Assembly (NCBI RefSeq): GCF_900110605.1
Contig: NZ_FOFI01000001.1
Span: 310,001-374,000 of the forward strand
Direction: 5' to 3'
Source of the DNA: Epilithonimonas lactis
GTDB lineage: Bacteria; Bacteroidota; Bacteroidia; Flavobacteriales; Weeksellaceae
Length of the DNA stretch: 64,000 nucleotides
Positions within the stretch are counted from its first letter, which is position 1. Each line of letters begins with the position of its first letter. The translations under genes were made by a program, and so were the position numbers. The notes under the pieces were generated by a model that saw only the letters and a program-made list of their open reading frames with translations, did no database searches and was not told the origin of the DNA. Shown here piece by piece: positions 8,412 to 17,324 of this stretch.

Positions 8412-9146
8412 TTAAAAATCATACCCAACATCTACCAAAAAAAGACCTTGAGCCGGAGCGGAAACGCCAGCTGAATTCCGATATTTGTCTTCAATGATTT
8501 TTCGCAAATCGTTGGGCTGTAATTTTCCGATTCCGATTTCTACCATTGTTCCGACAATCGCTCTTACCATATTTCTCAAAAATCGGTCAGCAGAAATAGT
8601 GAATTTCAATTGATTTCCTAGCTGTTCCCATTCGGCTTTGTAGATTTTGCAGATGTTGGTTTTGTTGTCTGTGTGGAGTTTGGCGAAGCTTGTAAAATCA
8701 TCGTATTCGAAAAGGATTTTGCAGGCCTCGTTCATCGCATCGATGTTCAATGGTTTTTGACGCCAGGTTTGCCAAGACGAATTTATAGTGAACGGATTTT
8801 TCTCTGTTGAAATATAATATTCATAAGTCCGGAAAGTCGCACTGAATCGCGCGTGCATATCGGCTGGAACTTCAAAAATTTGTTTGATAGAAATATTTTC
8901 CGACAAAAAGGAATTGAGTTTGTAAACCAGATTTTCATCGAGATTTTGCTCCGTTTCGAAGTGTGCAAACATTTTTTTTGCGTGTACGCCAGTGTCAGTT
9001 CTTCCTGCGCCGGTTGTTTTTATCGGCTCTCTCAGAATCGTGGACAAGGCTTTTTCCAATTCTTCCTGCACAGAAATTTCGTTGGGCTGGATTTGATAGC
9101 CAAAAAAAGAAGAACCGTCGTAAGCAAACTCTATAAAATATCTCAT
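8412..9146 (-). CDS. truA: tRNA pseudouridine synthase A
   Basis: Makes pseudouridine at positions 38-40 of the tRNA anticodon arm. 244 residues, usual length. The catalytic motif GAGRTDTGVHA places the nucleophile Asp at residue 51; the C-terminal RFLRNMVRAIVGTMVEIG is also typical. It faces away from the small membrane protein gene at 9230. Confidence 0.96.
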   Translation of the reverse strand: MRYFIEFAYDGSSFFGYQIQPNEISVQEELEKALSTILREPIKTTGAGRTDTGVHAKKMFAHFETEQNLDENLVYKLNSFLSENISIKQIFEVPADMHARFSATFRTYEYYISTEKNPFTINSSWQTWRQKPLNIDAMNEACKILFEYDDFTSFAKLHTDNKTNICKIYKAEWEQLGNQLKFTISADRFLRNMVRAIVGTMVEIGIGKLQPNDLRKIIEDKYRNSAGVSAPAQGLFLVDVGYDF

Positions 9147-9229
9147 TTCGACGCAAATTTCCTGATTTTTTTTTAATTAATAAGAAAATCTTAATTCGTA
9201 ATTTCGTGACTCGAAAAATCCTTCAATCA

Positions 9230-9532
9230 ATGAAACCGCTCAAAACAGATAAACTTTCCGACCCAAAAGAATTTATAAAACTAATGGTCATTATTTTTGT
9301 TTTGGTCTCTGTTTTTCTTTTCAGTCAAGGAGTTTCGCAACAGCAAACCATCATCAACGTTGTCGTCCTTTTGATTCTTTTCATTTGTTTGCAATTGACA
9401 TTTGTGATTTTTTACAAAAAGGGAGTTAAAACTTTGGCTTTTTGGATTCTGATGATTTTGTTATTAATGGGAATTTCGTTGGGTGTGGCAATCTGGTATT
9501 ATTCAAAATATGGAATTACTTTTCAGCTTTAA
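9230..9532 (+). CDS. Small membrane protein of unknown function
   Basis: 100 residues from ATG 9230; an in-frame GTG at 9206 would add eight residues, but the ATG gives the cleaner start. Three hydrophobic segments are visible (about 18-34, 43-62 and 70-92), with short polar ends. The family is not recognised. It lies 20 bp upstream of the phosphodiesterase gene and may be co-transcribed with it. Confidence 0.65.
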   Translation: MKPLKTDKLSDPKEFIKLMVIIFVLVSVFLFSQGVSQQQTIINVVVLLILFICLQLTFVIFYKKGVKTLAFWILMILLLMGISLGVAIWYYSKYGITFQL

Positions 9533-9552
9533 TTATTAATTTAAATTTCAAA

Positions 9553-10047
9553 ATGAAACGCATCCTCCTTTTATCAGACACACATTCCTATATCGATGAC
9601 CGCATTCTAGATTACGCAAAAGATGCTGACGAAGTTTGGCATTGTGGCGATTTTGGGAATATGAAAGTCATTGAAGAATTAGAAAAAATAAAACCAATCC
9701 GTGGCGTCTATGGAAACATCGACGAAGCAAAAATTAGAACGATTTTCCCTGAAGTTTTGAGTTTCAAATGTGAAGACATTGATGTTTTGATGATTCACAT
9801 CGGCGGTTACCCGGAGAGATATTCAGCTTTGGCGAAACAAGAGATTGCTGAGAAAAAACCGAAATTATTCATTTCCGGACATTCACATATTCTGAAAGCG
9901 ATGTATGATAAGAGAAATAGTTTATTGCATCTCAATCCCGGTGCTTGCGGAAAAGTCGGCTGGCACAAAGTCAGAACGATGATGCGTTTTACCATCTTTA
10001 AGGATGAAATCAAAGATTTGGAAGTGATAGAATTGGGAAGTAAATAA
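9553..10047 (+). CDS. YfcE/MJ0936-type metallophosphoesterase
   Basis: 164 residues from ATG 9553; the frame is open upstream, but the conserved domain starts right at this methionine. Metal-binding motifs in order: SDTHSY (Asp9, His11), HCGDFGN, YGNID, IHIGGYP, ISGHSHI, and LNPGACG. The family hydrolyses phosphodiesters; the natural substrate is unknown. Confidence 0.93.
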   Translation: MKRILLLSDTHSYIDDRILDYAKDADEVWHCGDFGNMKVIEELEKIKPIRGVYGNIDEAKIRTIFPEVLSFKCEDIDVLMIHIGGYPERYSALAKQEIAEKKPKLFISGHSHILKAMYDKRNSLLHLNPGACGKVGWHKVRTMMRFTIFKDEIKDLEVIELGSK

Positions 10048-10091
10048 GTTGGAGAGTTGGAGCGTCGGAGGATTTGAGAGTTAGACTTAAA

Positions 10092-10174
10092 GTCCCATCG
10101 GGACGATTATATCTTAGCATAGGAATTTATTCCTATGAATGGAGATTATGCAAGCATAGGAATATATTCCGATG
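10092..10174 (+). repeat. Small intergenic hairpins (GTCCC-ATC-GGGAC and CATAGGAAT dyads)
   Basis: GTCCC-ATC-GGGAC (10092-10104) is followed by CATAGGAAT-TT-ATTCCTATG (10118-10137) and a second, one-base-different copy at 10155-10174. These short dyads resemble REP-type elements. They lie between the phosphoesterase and Smr genes and could be transcribed with both. Confidence 0.6.
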
Positions 10175-10191
10175 AAATTAATAAATAGAAA

Positions 10192-10686
10192 ATGAAAATA
10201 GGAGACAAAGTTTCGGTAATCGATGATGATTTGAAAGGAACCATTTTGAAAATCATTGCTGACCAGGTGAAAATCGAGGATGAGCACGGTTTCACCTACA
10301 ATTTTCCTAAAAGTCAATTGACGCTCATCGATTCTGGATTATATGAAAATTCGCCTGTCATCAGAAAAAATGAAAGCTCGAAAAACGTTTCCAAAAGACA
10401 TAATAAAACACCTCTAAAATTAGATTTACATTTTCAATTATTGGTCAATAATTCATCTGATTATGACGCTTTCGAGAGATTGATGATTCAAAAAGAAAAA
10501 CTATTGGAGACCATAGATTTCTGTAGAAAGAATCACATCAAGAATTTGGAAATCATCCACGGAATCGGCGACGGCGTTTTGCAAAAAATGGTCTATGATA
10601 TCTTGGAAGGTCTCTCGAATGTAGAATACGACGAACACGGATTTTTCTACCACGAATCGGGTAGAGTAGAAGTCAAATTTTTGTAA
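10192..10686 (+). CDS. Smr-domain protein with N-terminal KOW-like segment
   Basis: 164 residues. The N-terminal ~50 (MKIGDKVSVIDDDLKGTI) look like a small beta-barrel/KOW or DUF2027 segment. The C-terminal half is an Smr domain with LDLHF near residue 77 and the loop IIHGIGDGVL. Smr domains often act as nucleases on DNA or RNA and occur at the end of MutS2; here there is no MutS part. The exact role is unknown. Confidence 0.85.
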   Translation: MKIGDKVSVIDDDLKGTILKIIADQVKIEDEHGFTYNFPKSQLTLIDSGLYENSPVIRKNESSKNVSKRHNKTPLKLDLHFQLLVNNSSDYDAFERLMIQKEKLLETIDFCRKNHIKNLEIIHGIGDGVLQKMVYDILEGLSNVEYDEHGFFYHESGRVEVKFL

Positions 10687-10694
10687 AATTATTA

Positions 10695-11537
10695 ATGATG
10701 CTAAGAAAACATTTAAGCCTTATTCTGATTCTTGTGTTTGCAATTTCTTTTGCTCAGACAGAATATAAAACCGAGAACAATATTTCCTATTATCCGGAAA
10801 ATATTTCGAAAAAAGATGCTTACATCAGCTCTCAATGCAAGCTGAATTTCTATTATCCGACCAATGTCAAGAACTTCTCGACGGTCATTTGGTTTCACGG
10901 TGGCGGATTGACTGGCGGAAGCAACGAACTGCCAAAAGAATTATTAAATGAAAATATCGCTGTCGTAAGTGTGGAATATCGCTTAGCGCCAAAGGTCAAA
11001 GCGCCAGCTTACATAGAAGATGCAGCAGCTGCAACGGCTTGGGTTTTTGAGAATATCGAAAAATATGGCGGAAATAAAAATCTCATTTTCCAATCCGGCC
11101 ATTCGGCTGGAGGCTATTTGGGGATGATGATCACCTTGGACAAAAAATACCTTCAAAAATATAAGATCGATGCAAATGAGATTGCGGGTTTGATTCCATT
11201 CAGTGGCCAGGCAATCACTCATTTCCAAATCAGAAAAGAAAAAGGAATTGCTGAACTGCAACCAACAATTGATGAATATGCACCATTGTTCCACGTCAGA
11301 AAAGATGCTCCGCCAATCGTCCTAATCACGGGCGACAGAAATCTGGAATTGTTCGGACGCTACGAGGAAAACGCCTATTTGGCAAGAATGTTGGAGCTTG
11401 TGAAGCATCCTTCGGTCAAACTATTGGAAGAAGATGGATTCGACCACGTGAGTATGGCAAAACCAGGTTTTCCTTTGTTGCTAAAGGAAATCAGAGAATT
11501 ATCAAAGAAAATTAAAACACAGAAAAATATAAAATAA
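10695..11537 (+). CDS. Secreted alpha/beta-hydrolase (HSL-type esterase)
   Basis: 280 residues with an N-terminal signal peptide (cleavage probably after about residue 20, ISFAQ). The oxyanion motif HGGG (68-71) and GHSAGG with nucleophile Ser137, plus Asp214 (TGDRN) and His251 (FDHVSM), form a complete esterase/lipase triad. The substrate is unknown; likely periplasmic. Its stop overlaps the start of the next gene (TAATG), so the two are probably translated together. Confidence 0.88.
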   Translation: MMLRKHLSLILILVFAISFAQTEYKTENNISYYPENISKKDAYISSQCKLNFYYPTNVKNFSTVIWFHGGGLTGGSNELPKELLNENIAVVSVEYRLAPKVKAPAYIEDAAAATAWVFENIEKYGGNKNLIFQSGHSAGGYLGMMITLDKKYLQKYKIDANEIAGLIPFSGQAITHFQIRKEKGIAELQPTIDEYAPLFHVRKDAPPIVLITGDRNLELFGRYEENAYLARMLELVKHPSVKLLEEDGFDHVSMAKPGFPLLLKEIRELSKKIKTQKNIK

Positions 11538-11926
11538 TGTTTACACTAGCACAGATCGAAGCTGCACATTCCGAAGTGGAAAGCGGAAAAAATTTCCCAG
11601 AATTTGCAAAGACCATCAAAGAATTAGGCGTTCAGACCTTCGAAACCTACGTGGAAGATGGCTCCACAACTTATAAAGGCAATGACGAAACCCAAGTGAC
11701 TTCAGCCCAACAATACGCCCCCTTGCTGATTTATGGAATTGTGAATCCTGAAAAATTTTTGGCAGACCTTAGAAATCACCAACAAGGAAATACCGACTTT
11801 TTCCAATTCTGCAAAGATTGTGCAGACAGTGGTGTTTTCAAGTGGATTGTTGATTTGGACGCAAAAACCTGTACCTATTACGATTGCGAAGGCAAAAGCA
11901 TTTTCGAAGAGAAAATTCCGGGATAG
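11537..11926 (+). CDS. DUF1398 family protein
   Basis: 129 residues, matching the DUF1398 family (FTLAQIEAAHSEV, FPEFAKTIKELGVQTFETYV, C-terminal CTYYDCEGKSI). No catalytic residues are known. The start codon overlaps the stop of the esterase gene by one base, which indicates one operon. A strong terminator follows. Confidence 0.8.
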   Translation: MFTLAQIEAAHSEVESGKNFPEFAKTIKELGVQTFETYVEDGSTTYKGNDETQVTSAQQYAPLLIYGIVNPEKFLADLRNHQQGNTDFFQFCKDCADSGVFKWIVDLDAKTCTYYDCEGKSIFEEKIPG

Positions 11927-11953
11927 AAGTCTTTAAAGAAAAAAAATAATCAT

Positions 11954-11995
11954 AAAAAAAGGAGAAAATAGCAATGATCTATTTTCTCCTTTTTT
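11954..11995. terminator. Bidirectional terminator between convergent genes
   Basis: A near-perfect stem, AAAAAAGGAGAAAATAG with CTATTTTCTCCTTTTTT, with a seven-base loop. A and T runs on both sides let it serve the DUF1398 operon (plus) and the YqgE gene (minus). Confidence 0.9.
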
Positions 11996-12015
11996 ATTTT
12001 AAGGTTCAAGTAAAA

Positions 12016-12564
12016 TTAATTCATCGAAACATCCTCCGGCGCATTCGCCCACAGCAGAAACTCGCCGCCCAGATTTTGCATGATATTTTTCCAGAGACCT
12101 TGGTCGTTTGGCAGCGTGTAATCCAGATTGTAAACATCCACGATCGTCCACATTTTCCTCTGCAATTCGCCTTCCAGCTGCATCGCAGACCAACCAGAAT
12201 ATCCAGAAAAAACCTTGATGTCAAACGTGCTGATCTCGCCATTGATCATCGCAGAGACCACAGAGTCAATATCTTCAGTCAAATAGAATTCTTTATTGAT
12301 CTCCACGAACTCAGAGGTTACCTTTTCACCTTTCAGGATAAAGTAGATCCTTTCGTTTTCCACAGGTCCACCTTCGTACAGTTCCACGGGAAAACCCAGG
12401 ATATTAAGCAGTTTGGAGCTCATATTCTGGTTCTTTTTATTCAGTATCAAACCAAACGCGCCATTCTCGTTGTGATCCACAATCAGAACGACCGAACGGG
12501 AAAATATATCACCCGAGATATCCGGCGTCGATATTAAGATTTTACCTTTGTAAGAGTAATTCAT
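12016..12564 (-). CDS. YqgE/AlgH family protein (UPF0301)
   Basis: 182 residues of a single domain typical of the family: GKILISTPDISGDIFSRSVV at the start, HNENGAFGLILNK, LYEGGPVE, FSGYSGWSAMQLEGEL. The biochemical function is not established; AlgH influences alginate regulation in Pseudomonas, which cannot be carried over here. It is monocistronic between a shared terminator and a repeat-rich gap. Confidence 0.92.
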   Translation of the reverse strand: MNYSYKGKILISTPDISGDIFSRSVVLIVDHNENGAFGLILNKKNQNMSSKLLNILGFPVELYEGGPVENERIYFILKGEKVTSEFVEINKEFYLTEDIDSVVSAMINGEISTFDIKVFSGYSGWSAMQLEGELQRKMWTIVDVYNLDYTLPNDQGLWKNIMQNLGGEFLLWANAPEDVSMN

Positions 12565-12647
12565 CTATCAAATCTATAAAAAAATATTTTTTTGAAAAAA
12601 GAATTCGACGAAAATTTAAGTTAAAATTGTCTCGATTCAAATAATTT

Positions 12648-12796
12648 GGGCAGCTTGATCCGTCTTCCACTCCCAATCTTTTTGCCATAGCTTTTCCAGC
12701 CACAAAAAAGGATTTCCGTTCAAACCTAACGAAGTGGTTCATCGATTCAGATTAAAATAAATAAAATTAGAGATAAGCCGGGCTGCAGCTTCGCCA
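12648..12796 (+). repeat. Interspersed structured repeat, copy R2 (subfamily A, with insertion)
   Basis: Left arm GGGCAGC..., inner stem AATCTTTTTG/CAAAAAAGGATT and right end GGGCTGCAGCTTCGCC match subfamily A. Between CCGTTCAA and AGCCGGGCTGC about 52 bp are inserted, including CTAACGAAGTGGTTCATCGA. The same insertion at the same site is found in R5. Confidence 0.8.
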
Positions 12797-13070
12797 GGTT
12801 CAAGATTTGTTTTTCAATCAAACATTCATTATCAAAAAAGTAGATTTTTTTTTATTGCAAAAGCTAAGTTCAAATTTAAAGCCGCAGAGCGGCAAACTGT
12901 AAATAGAAAACAATAACAGTAAGAATAAAAAAGCTCCAGAGGAGCGACCTGTAAAAACCCTACAAATAGTTTTTAAATCAACTATTTATTATCCTTATCC
13001 CGAAATTAATTCAAATTATATAAAAAATCTTAACGAACTTTGCCTTTAGAAATTTAGAATTCGAAAGAAA
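12797..13070. repeat. Gene-free stretch with two AGA-triloop hairpins
   Basis: GCCGC-AGA-GCGGC (12881-12893) and GCTCC-AGA-GGAGC (12933-12945) have the same architecture as the transposase-flanking hairpins, with different but still paired stems; ACTGT or ACCTGT follows. The remainder is AT-rich and contains a possible pdxH promoter box (GAACTTTG near 13034). Confidence 0.55.
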
Positions 13071-13721
13071 ATGAACAGCGAAAACCTCCACGATAAAAGA
13101 AGAATCTACGAAAAATCCCAACTTGTAGAAACTGAGATAAAAGAAAACCCAATCGAGCAATTTCGCGACTGGTTCTTGGATGCAGAAAATAATCCCGAAG
13201 TCTCAGAATCCAACGCAATGGCCATCTCCACCGTGGAAGAAGACGGTTGTCCCAGAACAAGAATGGTTCTCCTGAAATCCTACAATTGGGAAGGCTTCAT
13301 CTTCTACACCAACTACGAAAGCCGAAAAGGAAAATCTATTGAGAACACGCACAAAGCTTGTCTGCATTTTTTCTGGCCAAGTCTGGAGAGACAAATCATC
13401 ATCAAAGCCAATGTAGAGAGAATTGCAGAGAATCTCAGCGACGGCTATTTTCATTCAAGACCAAAAGGAAGCCAATTAGGCGCTGCAGTTTCTCCCCAAA
13501 GTCAAGAAATTCCCAATCGTGATTTCCTAGAAAATAAATTAAAAGACCTCGAAAAAGAATTCGAAAACAAAGAAGTTCCAAGACCACAAAACTGGGGCGG
13601 CTACATCGCAAAACCCTACGAAATCGAATTTTGGCAAGGTCGTCCAAACCGCCTTCACGATAGAATTATCTACACTTTGGAAGATAACATCGATTGGAAA
13701 ATCTCAAGATTAGCGCCGTAA
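13071..13721 (+). CDS. pdxH: Pyridoxamine 5'-phosphate oxidase
   Basis: FMN-dependent oxidation of pyridoxine/pyridoxamine phosphate to pyridoxal 5'-phosphate. 216 residues, usual length. Visible: PNAMAIST-like SNAMAISTVEEDGCPRTRMV, FIFYTNYESRKG, LHFFWPSLERQI and the C-terminal EFWQGRPNRLHDR and RLAP end. It stands alone between a repeat-rich gap and the amidase gene. Confidence 0.95.
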   Translation: MNSENLHDKRRIYEKSQLVETEIKENPIEQFRDWFLDAENNPEVSESNAMAISTVEEDGCPRTRMVLLKSYNWEGFIFYTNYESRKGKSIENTHKACLHFFWPSLERQIIIKANVERIAENLSDGYFHSRPKGSQLGAAVSPQSQEIPNRDFLENKLKDLEKEFENKEVPRPQNWGGYIAKPYEIEFWQGRPNRLHDRIIYTLEDNIDWKISRLAP

Positions 13722-13810
13722 TCTTAACATTTTTTATAAGATTGTTAACATAGATTTTGATTAAATTTTTCGTTATTTGTTTTCATTAACCATTTAAAAA
13801 CAAATCAATT

Positions 13811-14392
13811 ATGAAAAATTTACTGAGAATCATCAGCGTTGTCGCGCTTGGCGTTTTATTATCATTCAGTTTTTCGAAAGAGAAGAAAGTCGTGGTCATA
13901 GATGCTGGTCACGGCGGCACCGATTTGGGCGCGACCAGAGAAGGCTTTTCGGAGAAAGAGATTGTCCTGAATGTTGCTAAGAAAATCAAAGCCCTCAACC
14001 AAAATCAAAATCTCGAAATCATATTGACCAGAGAAGATGACAGCTATCCATCATTGGAGCAAAGAACAGGCAAAATCAATGAATTGAAACCTGATTACAC
14101 GATTTCTTTGCACGTCAATAATTCACCAAGAACAAGCACAGAAAGTAAAGGAATGGAGGTTTTTGTGCAGGAAAATGACGTTTCAAAAAAGCTGGCAAAC
14201 AAGTTTTCAGAAAAGTTCCAGGCTACAAAAATTAGAACAGGCAACCTTCATATTTTAAGAGAATCCAAAGTGCCAACCATCTTATTGGAATTAGGATTTA
14301 TGAACAATCCACAAGAAAGAGAGTATCTCGGAAGCGAAAAAGGACAAACCGAAACAGCAGAGAAAATATTGAAATTTATCGATGAGAATTAA
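13811..14392 (+). CDS. N-acetylmuramoyl-L-alanine amidase (Amidase_3)
   Basis: Cleaves the amide between muramic acid and the peptide stem of peptidoglycan. 193 residues: signal/anchor sequence at about 5-22, then one Amidase_3 domain. Zinc ligands His34 (DAGHGG), Glu48 (FSEKE) and His101 (SLHVNNS) and catalytic Glu160 (LLELGF) are all present. It lacks the AMIN or SPOR domains of AmiC-type enzymes, so it is a minimal form. Confidence 0.92.
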   Translation: MKNLLRIISVVALGVLLSFSFSKEKKVVVIDAGHGGTDLGATREGFSEKEIVLNVAKKIKALNQNQNLEIILTREDDSYPSLEQRTGKINELKPDYTISLHVNNSPRTSTESKGMEVFVQENDVSKKLANKFSEKFQATKIRTGNLHILRESKVPTILLELGFMNNPQEREYLGSEKGQTETAEKILKFIDEN

Positions 14393-14417
14393 TTCGATTC
14401 AGAAATTTAACATACAG

Positions 14418-14443
14418 GAAAACCAGCAATTGCTGGTTTTTTT
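14418..14443. terminator. Bidirectional terminator (amidase / his operon)
   Basis: A perfect palindrome, AAAACCAGCAATTGCTGGTTTT, with further T, between the convergent amidase gene and the end of hisIE. It ends at the hisIE stop codon. Confidence 0.85.
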
Positions 14444-15029
14444 ATTTGCTTCTTGCTTTCAAAATCTGCTCCACATCTTCCAAAGTAAAACCTTTCGCTT
14501 TCAGCAAAATCAGGTAGTGATACATTAAATCTGCCGCTTCATTTAGGAATAAATCATTGTTGTCATCCTTCGCTTCAATCACGAGTTCCACAGCTTCTTC
14601 GCCCACTTTTTGCGCGACTTTGTTGATGCCTCTTTTGTAAAGTTCATTGGTGTAAGAACTTTCATCATTGTTATCAATTTTATCTGAAATCGTTTGTTGT
14701 AATTCGTATAAAAATCCTTTGCCGGTTTCCTCAGCAAAACAAGTCGTCGTTCCGTTGTGACAAGTTGGTCCGAGCGGTTTTGCTTTGATGAGAATCGTGT
14801 CTTGGTCGCAGTCGATTTTCCAGTCGACTAATTCAAGGAAATTCCCTGAAGTTTCGCCCTTTGTCCAAAGTCTGTTCTTTGAACGGGAGAAAAAAGTGAC
14901 TTTCTTTTCCTGCAAAGTTTTATCAAAAGCTTCCTGATTCATATAACCGAGCATCAGAACTTTCAGATTGAGATAATCCTGAATGATGACGGGAACCAAG
15001 TGTGTATTGTTGTCAAATTTTATAGTCAA
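14442..15029 (-). CDS. hisIE: Bifunctional phosphoribosyl-AMP cyclohydrolase / phosphoribosyl-ATP pyrophosphatase
   Basis: Steps 2 and 3 of histidine synthesis. 195 residues. HisI part (1-110): [24 protein letters not shown], and metal-binding DCDQD and CHNGTTTCF. HisE part (from about 118): [23 protein letters not shown] and [14 protein letters not shown]. Last gene of the operon; its start overlaps the hisF stop by 4 bp. Confidence 0.96.
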   Translation of the reverse strand: MTIKFDNNTHLVPVIIQDYLNLKVLMLGYMNQEAFDKTLQEKKVTFFSRSKNRLWTKGETSGNFLELVDWKIDCDQDTILIKAKPLGPTCHNGTTTCFAEETGKGFLYELQQTISDKIDNNDESSYTNELYKRGINKVAQKVGEEAVELVIEAKDDNNDLFLNEAADLMYHYLILLKAKGFTLEDVEQILKARSK

Positions 15030-15778
15030 CGTATGGGTAGATTTTTAGATTTTAAATAATTTTTAAGTTCCGGAATTCCGATTTCGTTGAAGTGAAAAAT
15101 ACTCGCGGCCAAAGCTCCGGTTACCTTGGTTTCCGTGAAAACCTCTTCAAAATGTTGCATTGTTCCCGCTCCTCCGGAAGCAATCACCGGAATATTGATT
15201 AATTCCGAAAGCGTTTTGGTAATTTCAATCGCGAATCCAGCTTTGGTTCCGTCCGTGTTCATCGACGTTAAGAGGATTTCTCCGGCTCCTAGATTTTCGA
15301 CTTCTTTTGCCCAGGAAAACAATTCTTTATCAGTTTCGACTTTTCCGCCGTTGCTGAAAACTTTGTGTTGATTTCCAACGAATTTGGTGTCAATCGCCAA
15401 AACCATACATTGTGAGCCAAACCGTTTGGCGACTTCACTTATCAAATTTGGATTCGATAATGATGCAGAATTTATGGTGATTTTGTCCGCACCATTTTTC
15501 AGAAGTTCCTCCACATTTTCCAAAGCGTTGATTCCACCGCCAACTGTAAACGGGATATTGATATTTCTTGCAATTTCTTTCACTAATGGAATTAAAGTTT
15601 TCCTGCGTTCATCCGTTGCAGAAATATCCAGAAAAACCAATTCGTCCGCACCTTGTTCAGAATATTTGATGGCCATTTCTACGGGATTTCCGACTTCTTT
15701 TAAATCCAAAAAATTGACACCTTTTACAGTTTCCCCGTTCTTGATATCGAGACACGGAATGATTCTTTTTGCTAACAT
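15026..15778 (-). CDS. hisF: Imidazole glycerol phosphate synthase, cyclase subunit
   Basis: Forms imidazole glycerol phosphate and AICAR with HisH-derived ammonia. 250-residue TIM barrel; catalytic Asp in CLDIKNG near the start and Asp in AIDTK; phosphate-binding GGGI and ASGGAG are seen. Overlaps hisA by 1 bp and hisIE by 4 bp. Confidence 0.97.
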   Translation of the reverse strand: MLAKRIIPCLDIKNGETVKGVNFLDLKEVGNPVEMAIKYSEQGADELVFLDISATDERRKTLIPLVKEIARNINIPFTVGGGINALENVEELLKNGADKITINSASLSNPNLISEVAKRFGSQCMVLAIDTKFVGNQHKVFSNGGKVETDKELFSWAKEVENLGAGEILLTSMNTDGTKAGFAIEITKTLSELINIPVIASGGAGTMQHFEEVFTETKVTGALAASIFHFNEIGIPELKNYLKSKNLPIR

Positions 15779-16494
15779 TACAGAAATGGTTTTAAATCGT
15801 TGAACGTGATTCTGTTTTCATACAAGGCTTTCCCGATGATTGCGCCTTCACAACCTAATGACTTTAATTGAACTAAATCGTTAGTAGAAGTAATTCCACC
15901 TGAAGCGATTAATTTGATTTCAGGATTCTTCGAAATTATGTTTTGATACAATTCGAAAGATGGACCTTCCAACATTCCATCTTTATCGATGTCTGTGGAG
16001 ATGACGTACTCGATTCCGGATTCTGTTTTTTCTCTGATGAAATCATAAATGTTCTTTTCACTTTCTTCCAGCCAACCGGAAACTACGATTTTTTCTTTCC
16101 TAGCATCTGCGCCTAAAATGATTTTTTCTGAACCATATTTTTCAAAACTTGCTTGAAATAATTCCGGATTTTTTACAGCGACACTTCCAAGCGTGACTTG
16201 AGTTGCGCCACTTTCGAAAGCGATTTCAATGTCGTTTTCGGATTTCAAACCGCCTCCGAAATCTATGATTAAATTGGTTTCTTTTGAGATTTGTTCTAAG
16301 ATTTTATAATTGATGATTTGATTTTGTTTTGCGCCGTCCAAATCGACCAAATGCAGAAACTGGATGCCGTTGTTTTCGAAGTTTTTGGCAACGTCCAAAA
16401 CATTGGAATTATAAATCGTTTTTTGGTTGTAATCGCCTTTGGAAAGCCGGACGCATTCGCCGTTGATGATGTCTATTGCTGGGATTATTCTCAT
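15778..16494 (-). CDS. hisA: ProFAR isomerase
   Basis: Isomerises ProFAR to PRFAR. 238-residue TIM barrel: [13 protein letters not shown] with catalytic Asp8, [21 protein letters not shown] with the second Asp, ASGGI, and the end [13 protein letters not shown]. It overlaps hisF by 1 bp but is separated from hisH by 176 bp that contain repeat R3, so the structured repeat lies inside the transcribed operon. Confidence 0.97.
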   Translation of the reverse strand: MRIIPAIDIINGECVRLSKGDYNQKTIYNSNVLDVAKNFENNGIQFLHLVDLDGAKQNQIINYKILEQISKETNLIIDFGGGLKSENDIEIAFESGATQVTLGSVAVKNPELFQASFEKYGSEKIILGADARKEKIVVSGWLEESEKNIYDFIREKTESGIEYVISTDIDKDGMLEGPSFELYQNIISKNPEIKLIASGGITSTNDLVQLKSLGCEGAIIGKALYENRITFNDLKPFL

Positions 16495-16542
16495 TTTCTA
16501 TTTTATTTTAATGTTCGATTGATTGGGAAAACTTTGATTTTT

Positions 16543-16637
16543 GCGAAGCGCGCCCCGGCCTGAACGGAGCTCTTTTTGTAAGCCTTGGAAAAGCCTTGGC
16601 ACAAAAAAGCGGGAGTGGAGGACGGATAAAGGCGCCC
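16543..16637 (-). repeat. Interspersed structured repeat, copy R3 (subfamily B), inside the his operon
   Basis: Read on the minus strand it begins GGGCGCC-TTTATCC and ends CGGGGCGCGCTTCGC; outer arms GCGCC/GGCGC pair. The inner part is subfamily B, CCCGCTTTTTTGTG against CAAAAAGAGCTCC. The adjoining CGTTAGGTTTGGGCGCC with GAACCA further out is also found next to R7. It lies between hisH and hisA. Confidence 0.8.
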
Positions 16638-16670
16638 AAACCTAACGAATTGGTTCGACGTAGTTAATTT

Positions 16671-17252
16671 TTATAATTTTAAAAAGTTCTCTAATATTTT
16701 GCTTCCCAAAATTCCGCTTTTCTCGGGATGAAACTGGACGCCGAAAAAGTTGTCTTTTTGCAAAGCCGTGCTGTACGCTTCGGAATAATCTGTGGTCGAA
16801 ATCGTGTGTTCGTTTTTCGCAACGTAGTAACTGTGAACGAGATACGTGTAAGTTTGCTCTGGAATTCCTTTGAATAAATCAGATTTCAAATCATAAATCT
16901 GATTCCAGCCAATCTGCGGAACCAAAACCGAATCCGGAAATTTTCTGACCGAAACATCGAAGATTCGCAAAGCTTTCGTATCGCCTTCTTCCGAATCTTT
17001 GCAAAGCAACTGCATCCCGAGACAAATCCCCAAAAGTGGCTGTCTGAGCTCCGGAATCAGCGAATCCAGATGGGTTTCCCGCAAAGAATTCATCGCAAAA
17101 GACGCTTCGCCAACGCCTGGGAAAATGACTTTGTCGGCATTAGAAATTTCGTCTGGATTGCTCGTAATCTTCGCCGAAAAACCCAGCCTTTCTATTGCAA
17201 ACAGTAGACTTTGGACGTTTCCGGCTTTGTAATCTATAATAACTGTATTCAT
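16671..17252 (-). CDS. hisH: Imidazole glycerol phosphate synthase, glutaminase subunit
   Basis: Class I amidotransferase that supplies ammonia to HisF. 193 residues. Nucleophile Cys in GICLGMQLL and the His-Glu pair in FHPEKSG complete the triad. Gap of 72 bp to hisB upstream, which holds a perfect inverted repeat; R3 lies downstream. Confidence 0.97.
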   Translation of the reverse strand: MNTVIIDYKAGNVQSLLFAIERLGFSAKITSNPDEISNADKVIFPGVGEASFAMNSLRETHLDSLIPELRQPLLGICLGMQLLCKDSEEGDTKALRIFDVSVRKFPDSVLVPQIGWNQIYDLKSDLFKGIPEQTYTYLVHSYYVAKNEHTISTTDYSEAYSTALQKDNFFGVQFHPEKSGILGSKILENFLKL

Positions 17253-17266
17253 TATTTTTATTTTTT

Positions 17267-17300
17267 AGATGATAGATTCAAGATTCAAAGTCTATCATCT
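17267..17300 (-). repeat. Inverted repeat between hisB and hisH
   Basis: AGATGATAGA (17267-17276) and TCTATCATCT (17291-17300) form a perfect 10-bp stem with a 14-nt loop and no T tract. Similar TAGATGATAGACT words occur at 31055-31090 and, weakly, near 49005-49040, so this is a dispersed element rather than a dedicated regulator. Confidence 0.6.
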
Positions 17301-17324
17301 ATCCGTCTATTGTCTAATTGTCTC

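Noticed and set aside
11974-12537. 187-codon plus-strand frame
   Set aside because: Antisense to the YqgE/AlgH gene, and its start lies in the terminator.
12542-12742. Small minus-strand frame running through repeat R2
   Set aside because: Its residues come from the repeat itself; other copies of the repeat do not keep this frame open, so it is not a protein gene.
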